From Streptomyces neyagawaensis (GTDB lineage: Bacteria > Actinomycetota > Actinomycetes > Streptomycetales > Streptomycetaceae), in NCBI RefSeq assembly GCF_023516595.1, contig NZ_JAMGBG010000132.1:1-32758 (forward strand): a DNA stretch of 32,758 bases, given 5' to 3'. Positions 23,470 to 30,836 of this stretch are shown here, piece after piece; the first letter of the stretch is position 1; every line of letters begins with the position of its first letter. The translations under genes were made by a program, and so were the position numbers. The notes under the pieces are model-generated. The model had not been told where the DNA came from, searched no databases, and saw only the letters and a list, made by a program, of their open reading frames with translations.

Positions 23470-24414
23470 CTACTCCGATGCCTCTGTCAGGGTTTTCAGT
23501 TCCTCGGGGGTGAGGGTGAGGTCGGCTACCGCCAGGAGTGGGGGGAGTTGGGTGGTGGTGCGGGCCGAGGCGATGGGGGCGGTGACCGTCGGCTGGGCCG
23601 TGAGCCAGGCCAGGGCGATCGTGGCGATCTCCGCGTTCCTGGACCGGGCGATCTCGTCGAGGGCCGCGAGGACGCGGGTGCCCCTCGGGGTGTCGAGGTA
23701 GGCGCCGGCGCCCGCGGCGCGAGGGCTGTCGACCGTGGTGCCGGGGCGGTACTTGCCGGTGAGGAAGCCCTTGGCCAGGGCGAAGTAGGGGACGGCGGAG
23801 AGGCCCGCTTCGGCGGCCACCGACTGGAGGGCGCCCTCGTACGTGTCGCGGGAGACCAGGTTGTAGTGCGGCTGGAGCGCCACATAGCGGGCCAGGCCCT
23901 CGCGGGTCGAGAAGTCCAGGGAGGCCTGGAGGCGCTCGGGGGTGATGTTGGACGCGGCGATCGCGCGGACCTTGCCCGCCTTCACCAGGTCGTCGAGGGC
24001 GGTGATGATCTCCTCCACGGGCACCTCGGGCCTGTCGAAGTGCGTGTAGTAGAGATCGATGTGGTCGGTGCCCAGGCGGGCCAGCGAGGCGTCCGCGGCG
24101 GCCTTGATGGTGGCGGCGGAGAGGCCCTGGTACTCGGGGTGCTGGCTCACCTTCGTCGCGATCACCACGTCGGAGCGGTTGCCGCGGGCCTTCATCCACT
24201 TGCCGATGATCGTCTCGGACTCACCGCCCGTGTTGCCGTCGACCCACGCGGAGTAGGAGTCGGCGGTGTCGATGAAGTTGCCGCCGGCGTCGGCGTAGGC
24301 GTCGAGGACGGCGAAGGACTCTGTTTCGTCCGCCGTCCAGCCGAAGACGTTGCCGCCGAGGGAGAGCGGGAAGACCTCGAGGTCGGACGTGCCCAGCTTG
24401 CGAAGAGAAGTCAT
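23470..24414 (-). CDS. Aldo/keto reductase
   Basis: A 314-residue NADPH-dependent oxidoreductase with the TIM-barrel AKR fold. The catalytic tetrad is visible: Asp in NFIDTADSYS, Tyr four residues on, Lys in VVIATKVSQ, and His in LYYTHFDRP. The NADP-binding end includes LTPEELKTL. It resembles the YajO/Tas-type general AKRs that reduce small aldehydes and ketones; the true substrate is unknown. ATG 24414 begins MTSLRKLGTSDLEV, the standard family N-terminus. No strong ribosome-binding site is visible. It is on the same strand as the M23 peptidase upstream (109-bp gap) and may share its transcript. Confidence 0.9.
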   Translation of the reverse strand: MTSLRKLGTSDLEVFPLSLGGNVFGWTADETESFAVLDAYADAGGNFIDTADSYSAWVDGNTGGESETIIGKWMKARGNRSDVVIATKVSQHPEYQGLSAATIKAAADASLARLGTDHIDLYYTHFDRPEVPVEEIITALDDLVKAGKVRAIAASNITPERLQASLDFSTREGLARYVALQPHYNLVSRDTYEGALQSVAAEAGLSAVPYFALAKGFLTGKYRPGTTVDSPRAAGAGAYLDTPRGTRVLAALDEIARSRNAEIATIALAWLTAQPTVTAPIASARTTTQLPPLLAVADLTLTPEELKTLTEASE

Positions 24415-24523
24415 GTGTTGTTTCAACCACCGGGTCGAACGATCGCATTCCGGGTCACATGACGGACGCCGCGTCAGGCCCTTGGCCTCACGCGGCGTCA
24501 CATCCGTTTCGGGGGGTCCGAGG

Positions 24524-25576
24524 TCAGATGGTCAGGCCCTTGCTGCGCAGCCACGCCGCCGGGTCGATGCCGTTGCCCGAGCCCGCCGTGTGGACCTCCA
24601 TGTGGAGGTGGGCGCCGGTGACGTTGCCCGTGGCGCCGACGCGGCCGATGACGTCGCCCGTGCCGACCTTCTGGCCGACGCTGACGCCGATGGAGGACTG
24701 GTGGGCGTACCAGATCTCGGTGCCGTCATCGAGCGTGAGCACGGTCTTGTAGCCGTACGAGCCGTCCCAGCCCGCCTGCGTGATCGTGCCGCTGTGGACG
24801 GCCTTGATGAGGGTGCCCGTGGGGGCGGCGAAGTCGAGGCCGGTGTGGTAGCCGGACGACCAGTAGGGGCCGGCCTGGCCGAAGGTGGAGGTGATCGTGT
24901 ACGAGGAGGTCGGCAGCGTGAACTGCTTGGCCAGGGCGGCCAGGCGCTCGGCTTCCTTCTTCTTCGCGGCCTCTTCCTCCGCCTTCTTCTTGGCGGCGGC
25001 CTCCTTGGCCTCGGCTTCCTTCTTCTCCTCGGCGGCCTGGTCCGCGGCCTTCTTCGCGGCGGCGGTCTGGGCGGCCTCGGCGGCCTTCAGGTCGAACGCG
25101 TCCTGCTGGGACTCGGCCTGCTGCATGATGCGCGCGCGCAGCGCCTCGCCGGCGTCGGTGGTGCCCTGCTGGGTGTCGGCGGCGATGAGGCCGGCCTGGC
25201 TGAGCGGGGCGGTCGAGCCCTCGGGCTCGTCGGGGGTGTCGTCGTCCTCGAAGACGGAGCCCACGTTCGGCATGTCCGGCATGGAGATGGCCACCGGGGC
25301 CTTGCCGCTCTGGGCGCTGGCCATGCCGGCGCCGCTGACGGCGGCTATGACGCCGACGCCGAGAACCGTGGAGCTACGGGCGAAGCCGCCACGCTGCTTG
25401 GTCTTGGCCACGCGATGCCGGCCGCGGACGGGACGGAGGGACTCCGCGGTGGGGTTCCACTCCTGGAAGGGGCCCTCGTTGTCGCTGTCGTAGCTGCCGA
25501 AGCCGAAGGTCTCGGGCTCACCGCTGCGTTGGCTCGGCACGAACGGGGCTTCGGTCGCGGACCGGTTGGACGCCAC
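24524..25576 (-). CDS. M23 (LytM-type) cell-wall peptidase with coiled coil
   Basis: A 350-residue exported murein endopeptidase. The cytoplasmic N-terminus (about 1-65) is followed by a hydrophobic membrane anchor or signal (SSTVLGVGVIAAVSGAGMASA, about 68-88). An Ala/Glu/Lys-rich coiled coil (about 155-220) leads to the peptidase domain at about 225-350. The zinc-binding motifs are complete: HTGLDF (His-x3-Asp) and HLHMEVH (HxH). GTG 25576 follows AAGGAG at about nine bases. The gene sits behind a c-di-AMP riboswitch (25602-25736), so wall cleavage is expected to respond to c-di-AMP, as known for Streptomyces rpf and M23 genes. Confidence 0.92.
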   Translation of the reverse strand: MASNRSATEAPFVPSQRSGEPETFGFGSYDSDNEGPFQEWNPTAESLRPVRGRHRVAKTKQRGGFARSSTVLGVGVIAAVSGAGMASAQSGKAPVAISMPDMPNVGSVFEDDDTPDEPEGSTAPLSQAGLIAADTQQGTTDAGEALRARIMQQAESQQDAFDLKAAEAAQTAAAKKAADQAAEEKKEAEAKEAAAKKKAEEEAAKKKEAERLAALAKQFTLPTSSYTITSTFGQAGPYWSSGYHTGLDFAAPTGTLIKAVHSGTITQAGWDGSYGYKTVLTLDDGTEIWYAHQSSIGVSVGQKVGTGDVIGRVGATGNVTGAHLHMEVHTAGSGNGIDPAAWLRSKGLTI

Positions 25577-25601
25577 GTGGGCGTACTCCTTTCCTTCCTA
25601 C

Positions 25602-25736
25602 CGCCTACCGGGTTAGCTGACGGGTTCGGAGCGGAAGGTCTCCTACGCGCGTAAACCGGACGTGCTTCCACGACGGTTTCCGCGCGATTCACCCCAGGGT
25701 GGTGGTTCCCCGGTTCCCAACGGGATTCGGCGCGTG
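25602..25736 (-). ncRNA. ydaO-type c-di-AMP riboswitch
   Basis: On the minus strand the leader carries the conserved blocks of the ydaO class in order: CGCCGAATCCCG, GGAACCGGGGAACCAC, TGGGGTGAATC, CGTAGGAGACCTTCC, CTCCGAACCCGTCAGCTAAC, CCGGTAGGCG. In Streptomyces this riboswitch precedes resuscitation-promoting-factor and M23/NlpC peptidase genes and turns expression off when c-di-AMP is high. It ends about 25 bases before the peptidase start, so control by terminator or by RBS access are both possible. Boundaries are approximate. Confidence 0.9.
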
Positions 25737-25790
25737 AGCACGGAGCCGCCTCTTGTGACGGCTGGGACGACCGCGCTGCGTTATCGAACG

Positions 25791-25818
25791 TTAATAGACG
25801 CGGGGGCGGCATTCCAAG
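25791..25818 (-). promoter_or_regulatory. Candidate promoter of the riboswitch-M23 transcript
   Basis: Minus-strand CTTGGA (25818-25813), 16-bp spacer, TATTAA (25796-25791). It points toward the riboswitch, which would start about 50 nt into the transcript. Confidence 0.45.
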
Positions 25819-25910
25819 CGATTCTGAATGATCGTTCGGCTTTTTGCGCTGGACTTACGGGTCATGAGGGGTGGAAAACGGGCGAGTTGGCCTCGCTTCG
25901 AACGCTCCCG

Positions 25911-25955
25911 TTGCACTGACGGTGCGTCAGTTGTAATGCGGAGGGGGTTCGAGTG
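25911..25955 (+). promoter_or_regulatory. Orphan promoter, operator, RBS and start codon
   Basis: Read on plus: TTGCAC (25911-25916) and TGTAAT (25932-25937) form a short-spaced promoter. A perfect inverted repeat CTGACG-GTG-CGTCAG (25916-25930) lies between them, then GGAGGGGG (about 25940-25947) and GTG (25953). The frame continues only about 50 codons into antisense of the phosphatase gene and resembles no protein. This looks like the upstream end of a gene whose body is gone. Confidence 0.4.
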
Positions 25956-25975
25956 AGCACGTTCAGTGATATTTC

Positions 25976-27097
25976 TCAGGGGCGGTGCACGGCCAGCAGC
26001 GCCATGTCGTCCGTGGTGCCGCCGCCGGTGTGCTCGCGGACCTCTTCGGCGAGCGTCGTCAACAGGGCGCGCGGGGCGGGGAAGGTACGGCCGGCCAGCC
26101 GGACGGCCGGGTCGTAGAAGACGCCGTCCGCGTTCCGCGCCTCGGACAGGCCGTCCGTGTAGAACAGCAGCGTCGAGCCGGCCGGGAACACGACCTCCTC
26201 CGCGCGGTCCGGCCAGGTGCCCAGCTCGTCGAGGCCGAGCGGCAGCGTGGTCCACGGGGCTTCGAGGGTCCACAGCGCGCCGTCGGCGTGGAGCAGCAGC
26301 GGGGTCGGATGACCCCGGTTGACGATGCGGGCCAGCCCGGCGCCGTGCGGGAACTCCGCGAGGACGGCCGTCACGAACCCCTCGTGCGGCACGGTGGGAT
26401 CCCGCCGCGCGGCGTCCCGCCGGGTGACCTCCCGCGCGAGCGCCCGCTCCAGCCGCTGGGCCACGGCCTCCAGCGTCGACTCCTGCTCGGCCGCCTCCCG
26501 GAACGCGCCGATCAGCACGGCCACCGCCGCCACCGCGCCGAGCCCCTTGCCGCGTACGTCCCCCACGATCAGCCGTACTCCGTGGGGCGAGTCCTGCACC
26601 GCGTACAGATCGCCGCCGATCGACGCCCCGGCCTGCGCGGCCTCGTACCGGGCCGCGATCTCCAGCCCCCCGATCCGTTCCTCGGGCCTCGGCAGAACGG
26701 CCCGCTGCGCCGCCTCCGCGATCTCGCGGGCGGTGGCGAGGCGGGCGTCACTGCGCCGGACGAGCCGGTTGATGGCCACGGCCAGGACGGCGACGGTGGC
26801 GACGGTCGAGACCTCGGTGAGCGCGTCCGCCTCGCCCACACCGCTGTACCGGAGGCGCACGGCGAGGACGCCGCCGAGGGAGGCGGCACCGGTCACCACG
26901 GTGCCCGCCAGCGACAGCAGCGGCGCGGCCACCAGGGGCGCCGCGGTGAAGAAGGGGACGGCCGTGAGTTCACGCGGCATGAAGTGGTCGTAGCAGAGGC
27001 CACCGAGGACGAGGAGGACGGGCAGGGCCCGCACGAGGGCGCGGGCGTAGTAGAACCGCCGGCCGTCCGACCTGTTCGCACCCTGTAACTGCCCCAC
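25976..27097 (-). CDS. Membrane SpoIIE/PP2C-type phosphatase with an early TTA codon
   Basis: A 373-residue protein. Three or four N-terminal membrane helices (about 20-120: VRALPVLLVLGGLCYD, FTAAPLVAAPLLSLAGTVVTG, VATVAVLAVAINRLV) precede a short linker and a PP2C SpoIIE-type phosphatase (about 140-373). Catalytic signatures are GGDLYAV, GDVRGKG, YTDGLSEARN and TDDMALL. It probably dephosphorylates an anti-sigma-factor antagonist; no partner gene is adjacent. GTG 27097 is the only sensible start before the first helix, and codon 4 is TTA (27088-27086 on minus), so it may be under bldA control. It lies 89 bp after ribA on the same strand. The frame is open upstream into ribA, but only as a shadow. 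Confidence 0.85.
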   Translation of the reverse strand: MGQLQGANRSDGRRFYYARALVRALPVLLVLGGLCYDHFMPRELTAVPFFTAAPLVAAPLLSLAGTVVTGAASLGGVLAVRLRYSGVGEADALTEVSTVATVAVLAVAINRLVRRSDARLATAREIAEAAQRAVLPRPEERIGGLEIAARYEAAQAGASIGGDLYAVQDSPHGVRLIVGDVRGKGLGAVAAVAVLIGAFREAAEQESTLEAVAQRLERALAREVTRRDAARRDPTVPHEGFVTAVLAEFPHGAGLARIVNRGHPTPLLLHADGALWTLEAPWTTLPLGLDELGTWPDRAEEVVFPAGSTLLFYTDGLSEARNADGVFYDPAVRLAGRTFPAPRALLTTLAEEVREHTGGGTTDDMALLAVHRP

Positions 27098-27186
27098 CCG
27101 TCCCAGGTTCAGGGGGCGGCCCGGGGCGAGCCAGTCGGCGGGGCCGAGTGGGTTAGGCCGTGTCCGCCGGCCTTCCCCTCGGGCGT

Positions 27187-27819
27187 TCAGCCCGCCGTCA
27201 GTTCCGTCAGGGGCAGGGTGTGCTGAGTGGTGAGGACCTTCGCCCGGAGGTAGCGGACGTTGTGGGCGGTGGTGAAGACGCCGGTGGGGACGCGGTGCCG
27301 GACGCCGACGCCGAGGTCGCGCAGTTGCTGCGCCTTGTCGGGGTTGTTGGAGAGCAGATCCAGCTCGTCGATGCCGAGGGCGCCCAGCATCTGGGCCGCG
27401 GCCGTGTAGTCGCGGGCGTCCTCCGGCAGCCCGAGGGCCGTGTTCGCCTCGTAGGTGTCGAGGCCCTGGTCCTGGAGGGCGTACGCGTCGAGCTTGTTGT
27501 AGAGGCCGATGCCGCGGCCCTCCTGGCGGAGGTAGAGGAGCACCCCGCCCTGCTCGGCGATCCGCTCCACCGCCTCGCGCAGCTGGGGACCGCAGTCGCA
27601 GCGGGCCGAGCCGAAGACGTCGCCGGTCAGGCACTCGGAGTGCATCCGGACCAGCGGGGCCGTGCCGGGGGCGGGGTCGCCGAGCACGATCGCCAGGTGC
27701 TCACGGCCGTCGACGAGGCCGTGGAAGGTGACCATCTCGGCGTCGACGCCGTAACCGTCCTGGAAGCGCAGCGGTACCCGGACGCGGGCACGCGGGGTGG
27801 CAGCGGGGAAGTCGGGCAT
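27187..27819 (-). CDS. ribA: GTP cyclohydrolase II
   Basis: A 210-residue stand-alone GTP cyclohydrolase II. It opens GTP to 2,5-diamino-6-ribosylamino-4(3H)-pyrimidinone 5'-phosphate, formate and pyrophosphate, the first step toward riboflavin and some pyrimidine- or deazaflavin-derived metabolites. Zinc ligands are in SECLTGDVFGSARCDCG. GTP-binding LYLRQEGRGIGL and the catalytic Tyr in LDAYALQDQG are present, followed by LLSNNPDKAQQL. The Tyr suggests normal chemistry rather than the formamidopyrimidine-stopping variant known among Streptomyces paralogues. It lacks the DHBP synthase domain found in main riboflavin operons, so it is likely a paralogue. ATG 27819 follows GGAG at seven bases. 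MarR-type sites lie upstream. Confidence 0.92.
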   Translation of the reverse strand: MPDFPAATPRARVRVPLRFQDGYGVDAEMVTFHGLVDGREHLAIVLGDPAPGTAPLVRMHSECLTGDVFGSARCDCGPQLREAVERIAEQGGVLLYLRQEGRGIGLYNKLDAYALQDQGLDTYEANTALGLPEDARDYTAAAQMLGALGIDELDLLSNNPDKAQQLRDLGVGVRHRVPTGVFTTAHNVRYLRAKVLTTQHTLPLTELTAG

Positions 27820-27853
27820 GCGGGTTCTCCGGTCCTGGTGCGACTGCCGCTGT

Positions 27854-27912
27854 GCTTCAGTTTTGAATCACAGCGCTCGCCGCGACTCTATCCCCTGCTT
27901 CAAATTTCAAGC
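27854..27912. promoter_or_regulatory. Two MarR-type operator-like palindromes before ribA
   Basis: GCTTCAGTTTTGAATC (27854-27869) and GCTTCAAATTTCAAGC (27897-27912) are AT-rich inverted repeats with the same GCTTCA start, in the ribA leader/promoter. The second is a 16-bp palindrome except for one base pair. A third related site is in the marR/ribD gap (28550-28565). They probably bind the adjacent MarR protein. The remaining gap to 28012 includes a C-tract at about 27971-27981. Confidence 0.6.
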
Positions 27913-28012
27913 AACGGTAGGCAGTCGGTTTTGGGATGCGTCACATCAGGGGGAGAGGGGAATAAAGGCCGCCCCCCCCCTGACGGCCGGACGAAGACGG
28001 GCGGCGGCGAAG

Positions 28013-28531
28013 TCACTGACCCGAGGAGCAGGAACGGCGGCGCCATGGCAGGTCGTCGGGGGCGTTCCGCTGGGCCTCCTCACCCTCGATCGCCGCCGCG
28101 ATGGCCGAGCAGATCTCCTCGAACTGGCCGACCTGCTCGGGGGTGAGGTGGTCGAAGACCGACTTGCGGACCGCCTCCACATGCCCGGGCGCCAGCCGCT
28201 CCAGCAGGGCGAGGCCCTCGTCAGTCAGGGCGGCGATGCTCCCGCGCTTGTCCCACTGGCAGTTCTCGCGCCGGATCGCCCCGTCCTTCTCCAACCGCGT
28301 CACGACGTACGTCAGCCGGCTGCGCGTGATCTTCGCGTGTTCGGCGAGATCGGTCATCCGCATACGCCGGTCCGGCGCGTCGGAGAGCACGGCCAGCACC
28401 GCGTAATAGAGGTGCGGCATGCCGGCCTCCTGCTGGAGCTGCCGGTCGAGCGCGTCCTCCAGGAGCGTGCTCGCGGCGAGGTAGGCATGCCAGGCACGCT
28501 GTTCCTCGGGGGTGAGCCAGCGGGTCGTCAT
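28013..28531 (-). CDS. MarR-family regulator of the ribA/ribD-like unit
   Basis: A 172-residue MarR protein. The N-terminal dimerisation helices (LTPEEQRAWHAYLAASTLLEDALDRQL) are followed by the helix-turn-helix (RMTDLAEHAKITRSRLTYVVTRLEKDG, about 58-85) and the wing RRENCQWDKRGSIAALTDEG. It is very like Streptomyces MarR proteins that sense oxidants or phenolics; one Cys (ENCQW) sits in the wing. A minus-strand TACACT (28543-28538) lies six bases before ATG 28531, with TTGGTT 18 bp further upstream, giving a leaderless transcript. An operator-like palindrome falls in the promoter spacer, so autorepression is likely. It is divergent from the RibD-like gene and upstream of ribA. Confidence 0.88.
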   Translation of the reverse strand: MTTRWLTPEEQRAWHAYLAASTLLEDALDRQLQQEAGMPHLYYAVLAVLSDAPDRRMRMTDLAEHAKITRSRLTYVVTRLEKDGAIRRENCQWDKRGSIAALTDEGLALLERLAPGHVEAVRKSVFDHLTPEQVGQFEEICSAIAAAIEGEEAQRNAPDDLPWRRRSCSSGQ

Positions 28532-28537
28532 ACGTAC

Positions 28538-28567
28538 AGTGTAGTTATTGCTTAAAACTTGAACCAA
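28538..28567. promoter_or_regulatory. marR promoter with embedded operator in the divergent gap
   Basis: Minus promoter TTGGTT (28567-28562), 18-bp spacer, TACACT (28543-28538). The palindrome-like GCTTAAAACTTGAACC at 28550-28565 covers the spacer and matches the two sites before ribA in its GCTT-A-rich-TTGAA form. Binding here would block both divergent genes. Confidence 0.55.
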
Positions 28568-28660
28568 GCCCTGCCGGTCAGTCCGTCGTCCCCACCCGCC
28601 GGCCCGTCGTTCCAGCCGCTCAGCCCGCCATCCCAGCCCGTCAGACCAGGGAGCGTCTCC

Positions 28661-29818
28661 ATGCCCCAGCCCTATGTCCTGTTGTCCGCCGCCGTCTCCC
28701 TCGACGGCTACCTGGACGACACCGGGCCCGAGCGGCTGCTCCTGTCGGGCCCGGCCGACTTCGACCGGGTCGACGAGGTGCGCGCGGCCAGCGACGCCAT
28801 CCTGATCGGCGCCGGCACCCTGCGCACCGACAACCCCCGGCTGCTGGTGAATTCCCCCGAACGCCGCGCCGCCCGCGTCGCCGCAGGCCTGCCCGAGTAC
28901 CCGCTCAAGGTCACGGTCAGCGCGTCCGGCGATCTGGATCCGAAGGCCCAGTTCTGGCACACCGGCGGCGAGAAGGTGGTGTACACGACGGACAAGGGCG
29001 CGGACCATCTCCGCACGCTGGGCCTGCCGACCGGCCCGGCCGGCGTGGACGTGGTGTCCGTCGGCCCCGACCTGGAGTGGCCCGCCGTCCTCGACCACCT
29101 CGGTGACGTACGCGGTGTGGGGCGGCTGATGGTCGAGGGCGGCGGACGCGTCCACACCCAGCTGCTCCAGCAGGGCCTCGCGGACGAACTGCAGCTGGCC
29201 GTCGCACCGGTGTTCGTAGGGGAGGCCGAGGCGCCGCGGATGTTCGGGACGGGCGCGTACCCGGGAGGCCCGACGAGTCGGCTGCGGCTGGTGGAGACAC
29301 GGCCGGTCGGCGACGTCGTCCTCATCCGCTACGTCCCCACGGTCCCCGGCACCGGCCCCGCCGTCTCCGCCGCCGACCGCCACTGGCTGGCCCTGGCCTG
29401 CGAGCTGGCTGCCGAGTGTCCGCCCTCCGGGACGGCCTTCAGCGTGGGCGCGGTCGTGGTCGCCGCCGACGGTACGGAGCTGGCCCGCGGCCACTCCCGC
29501 GAGGCCGACGACCCCGTCGCCCACGCCGAGGAGGCGGCCCTCGCCAAGCTCGACCCCACCGACCCGCGCCTGGCCTCCGCCACGGTCTACAGCAGCCTGG
29601 AACCCTGCGCCCGCCGCGCCTCACGCCCGGCACCCTGCGCCCGGCTCATCCTCGACGCCGGCGTACGACGCGTCGTCACGGCCTGGCGCGAGCCGGACAC
29701 GTTCGTGCCGGACGCCACGGCCCGCAACGCGGTCCTGGCCGAGGAGGGCGCGGTGGTCGTCGTCGTACCGGAGTACGAGGCCCGGGCGAAGGAGCCGAAC
29801 CGGCATCTGGTGGGCTGA
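28661..29818 (+). CDS. RibD-like fusion with reductase first and deaminase second
   Basis: A 385-residue protein. Residues about 1-225 are a RibD_C/dihydrofolate-reductase-type pyrimidine reductase (SAAVSLDGYLDD, SDAILIGAGTLRTDNP, LMVEGGGRVHTQLL, LAVAPVFVGE). Residues about 235-385 are a cytidine/deoxycytidylate-type deaminase with zinc motifs HAEEAAL and SSLEPCARR...PAPCARLIL. Normal RibD has the deaminase first, so the order here is swapped. It would deaminate and reduce the product of GTP cyclohydrolase II, toward the riboflavin intermediate or a related metabolite. ATG 28661 follows AGGGAG at seven bases; the open frame upstream to 28559 is proline/serine-rich and overlaps the operator. 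It is divergent from the MarR gene. Confidence 0.88.
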   Translation: MPQPYVLLSAAVSLDGYLDDTGPERLLLSGPADFDRVDEVRAASDAILIGAGTLRTDNPRLLVNSPERRAARVAAGLPEYPLKVTVSASGDLDPKAQFWHTGGEKVVYTTDKGADHLRTLGLPTGPAGVDVVSVGPDLEWPAVLDHLGDVRGVGRLMVEGGGRVHTQLLQQGLADELQLAVAPVFVGEAEAPRMFGTGAYPGGPTSRLRLVETRPVGDVVLIRYVPTVPGTGPAVSAADRHWLALACELAAECPPSGTAFSVGAVVVAADGTELARGHSREADDPVAHAEEAALAKLDPTDPRLASATVYSSLEPCARRASRPAPCARLILDAGVRRVVTAWREPDTFVPDATARNAVLAEEGAVVVVVPEYEARAKEPNRHLVG

Positions 29819-29851
29819 GACGGCTGTGTTCGGGGTCTCGACAAACCCGTG

Positions 29852-29880
29852 TGCTTGCAGTCCCGCGCATGACGTACACT
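29852..29880 (+). promoter_or_regulatory. Promoter of the initiator tRNA gene
   Basis: TGCTTG (29852-29857), 17-bp spacer and TACACT (29875-29880) place transcription start a few bases before the tRNA at 29892. Confidence 0.55.
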
Positions 29881-29891
29881 GGTTTCACCGA

Positions 29892-29965
29892 CGCGGGGTG
29901 GAGCAGCTCGGTAGCTCGCTGGGCTCATAACCCAGAGGTCGCAGGTTCAAATCCTGTCCCCGCTA
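29892..29965 (+). tRNA. Initiator tRNA-fMet (CAT)
   Basis: A full cloverleaf: acceptor CGCGGGG pairs with CCCCGCT, leaving a C1-U72 mismatch. The D arm is GAGCAGCTCGGTAGCTC. The anticodon stem CTGGG/CCCAG carries the three G-C pairs diagnostic of initiators, around CTCATAA with anticodon CAT. The T arm is CAGGTTCAAATCCTG. The 74-base gene encodes A73 but no CCA end (next bases CTG). The mismatch at 1-72 plus the three G-C pairs mark it as initiator rather than elongator Met tRNA. Confidence 0.96.
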
Positions 29966-29968
29966 CTG

Positions 29969-30015
29969 AAAGACCCGGGGCCGGAATCCGATGAGGATTC
30001 CGGCCCCGGGTCTTT
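29969..30015 (+). terminator. Strong intrinsic terminator of the tRNA gene
   Basis: A perfect 21-bp stem: the 5' arm is 29969-29989, the 3' arm 29995-30015, with a GATGA loop. The 3' arm ends TCTTT, then G. It starts three bases after the tRNA. It probably also blocks transcripts entering from the right-hand minus-strand genes. Confidence 0.92.
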
Positions 30016-30066
30016 GTATGCGTCGACTGATGGACAACTCGGGGCATGCGTCGTCTTGGCGGCGCG

Positions 30067-30806
30067 CTAGCTCTGGCGGGCCGGTTCACTTCCCAGGGCG
30101 AGGAGTGCTGCTGCGGCGGAGATCAGCGCGAGGGTGGTGAACAGACCGGGGTATCCACCGAGCGGTCCGGCGAGGGCCGCCCCTGCGAAGGGGGCGAGAG
30201 CGGAGGCGATGGTGGCCGGGGCGGCCAGGATGCCGGATGGGCGGCCGTAGTGGGTGGTACCCCAGCGGTCGGTGACGGCGGTGGCTTGAAGGAGTGTGAG
30301 GTTGCCCCGCACCATGCCGGCCACCGCACCGTCACCCTGATCACGCTCGGAGGCGCCGCGACCGGCCAGGACCAGGGCGAGTACGGCGTACGTGTTGCGC
30401 CAGCTCAGGTGGTCGGCGCCCCACCAGCGGGTGAGGGCGGCGAGGGCGGGCTGGTAGAAGTGGCGGCCATGGCGACGCCGGCCAAGAGCCAGGCGGCTGT
30501 GAAGGCGATCAGGTTGGGTGCGGAGGCGATGGCCGGCACGGCGAGGACACCCAGGACAGACCCGGTGGTCGTCACGGTGCGTGGCCCTCGGCGGTCGAGG
30601 ATGCGGCCGACGGGTATGCCGGTGAGGGCGGAGATCAGGAGCGCGCCCGAGAAGGCGGCGGCTGTGGTCGACCAGCCTGTGGCGGCGGTGATCTGCGGAT
30701 TGAGGACGGGGAAGGCGTAGTAGACGATTCCCCAGCTGGTGATCTGGATGGCGCACGGGGCGGGCAGCGCGGCGCGGGGCCGTGACCGGACCCCCGTCCC
30801 GGTCAC
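30067..30806 (-). pseudogene. Broken MFS transporter of the arsenical operon
   Basis: Two frames together show an MFS protein. From 30806, about 115 residues read normally (TSWGIVYYAFPVLNPQITAATG through AWLLAGVAMAAT). A one-base loss at about 30460 then shifts the frame, and FYQPALAALTRWWG continues in the next frame. Two internal losses follow, at about 30410 (WWG joined to ADHLSWRNTY) and about 30340-30370 (VLALVLAG joined to AGMVRGNLTL), compared with my recollection of the intact family (about 400 residues). The C-terminal part is still well conserved (GILAAPATIASALAPFAGAAL) to a TAG stop at 30067, so decay is recent. It sits 30 bp after arsI and was probably the third gene of that operon, an exporter of an arsenic species. 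Confidence 0.85.
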
Positions 30807-30836
30807 GGCCCCGCTGGACGGAAGTCGGTCATCGGA

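Noticed and set aside
28532..29524. N-terminal extension of the second MarR gene to 29524.
   Set aside because: It is antisense to the RibD-like gene and passes through the divergent promoter; ATG 28531 has a -10 box at leaderless distance.
29892..29965. tRNA 3' end as an attachment site with a second copy in the window.
   Set aside because: I found no repeat of the tRNA 3' end to the right and no integrase; the other end, if any, is outside the window.
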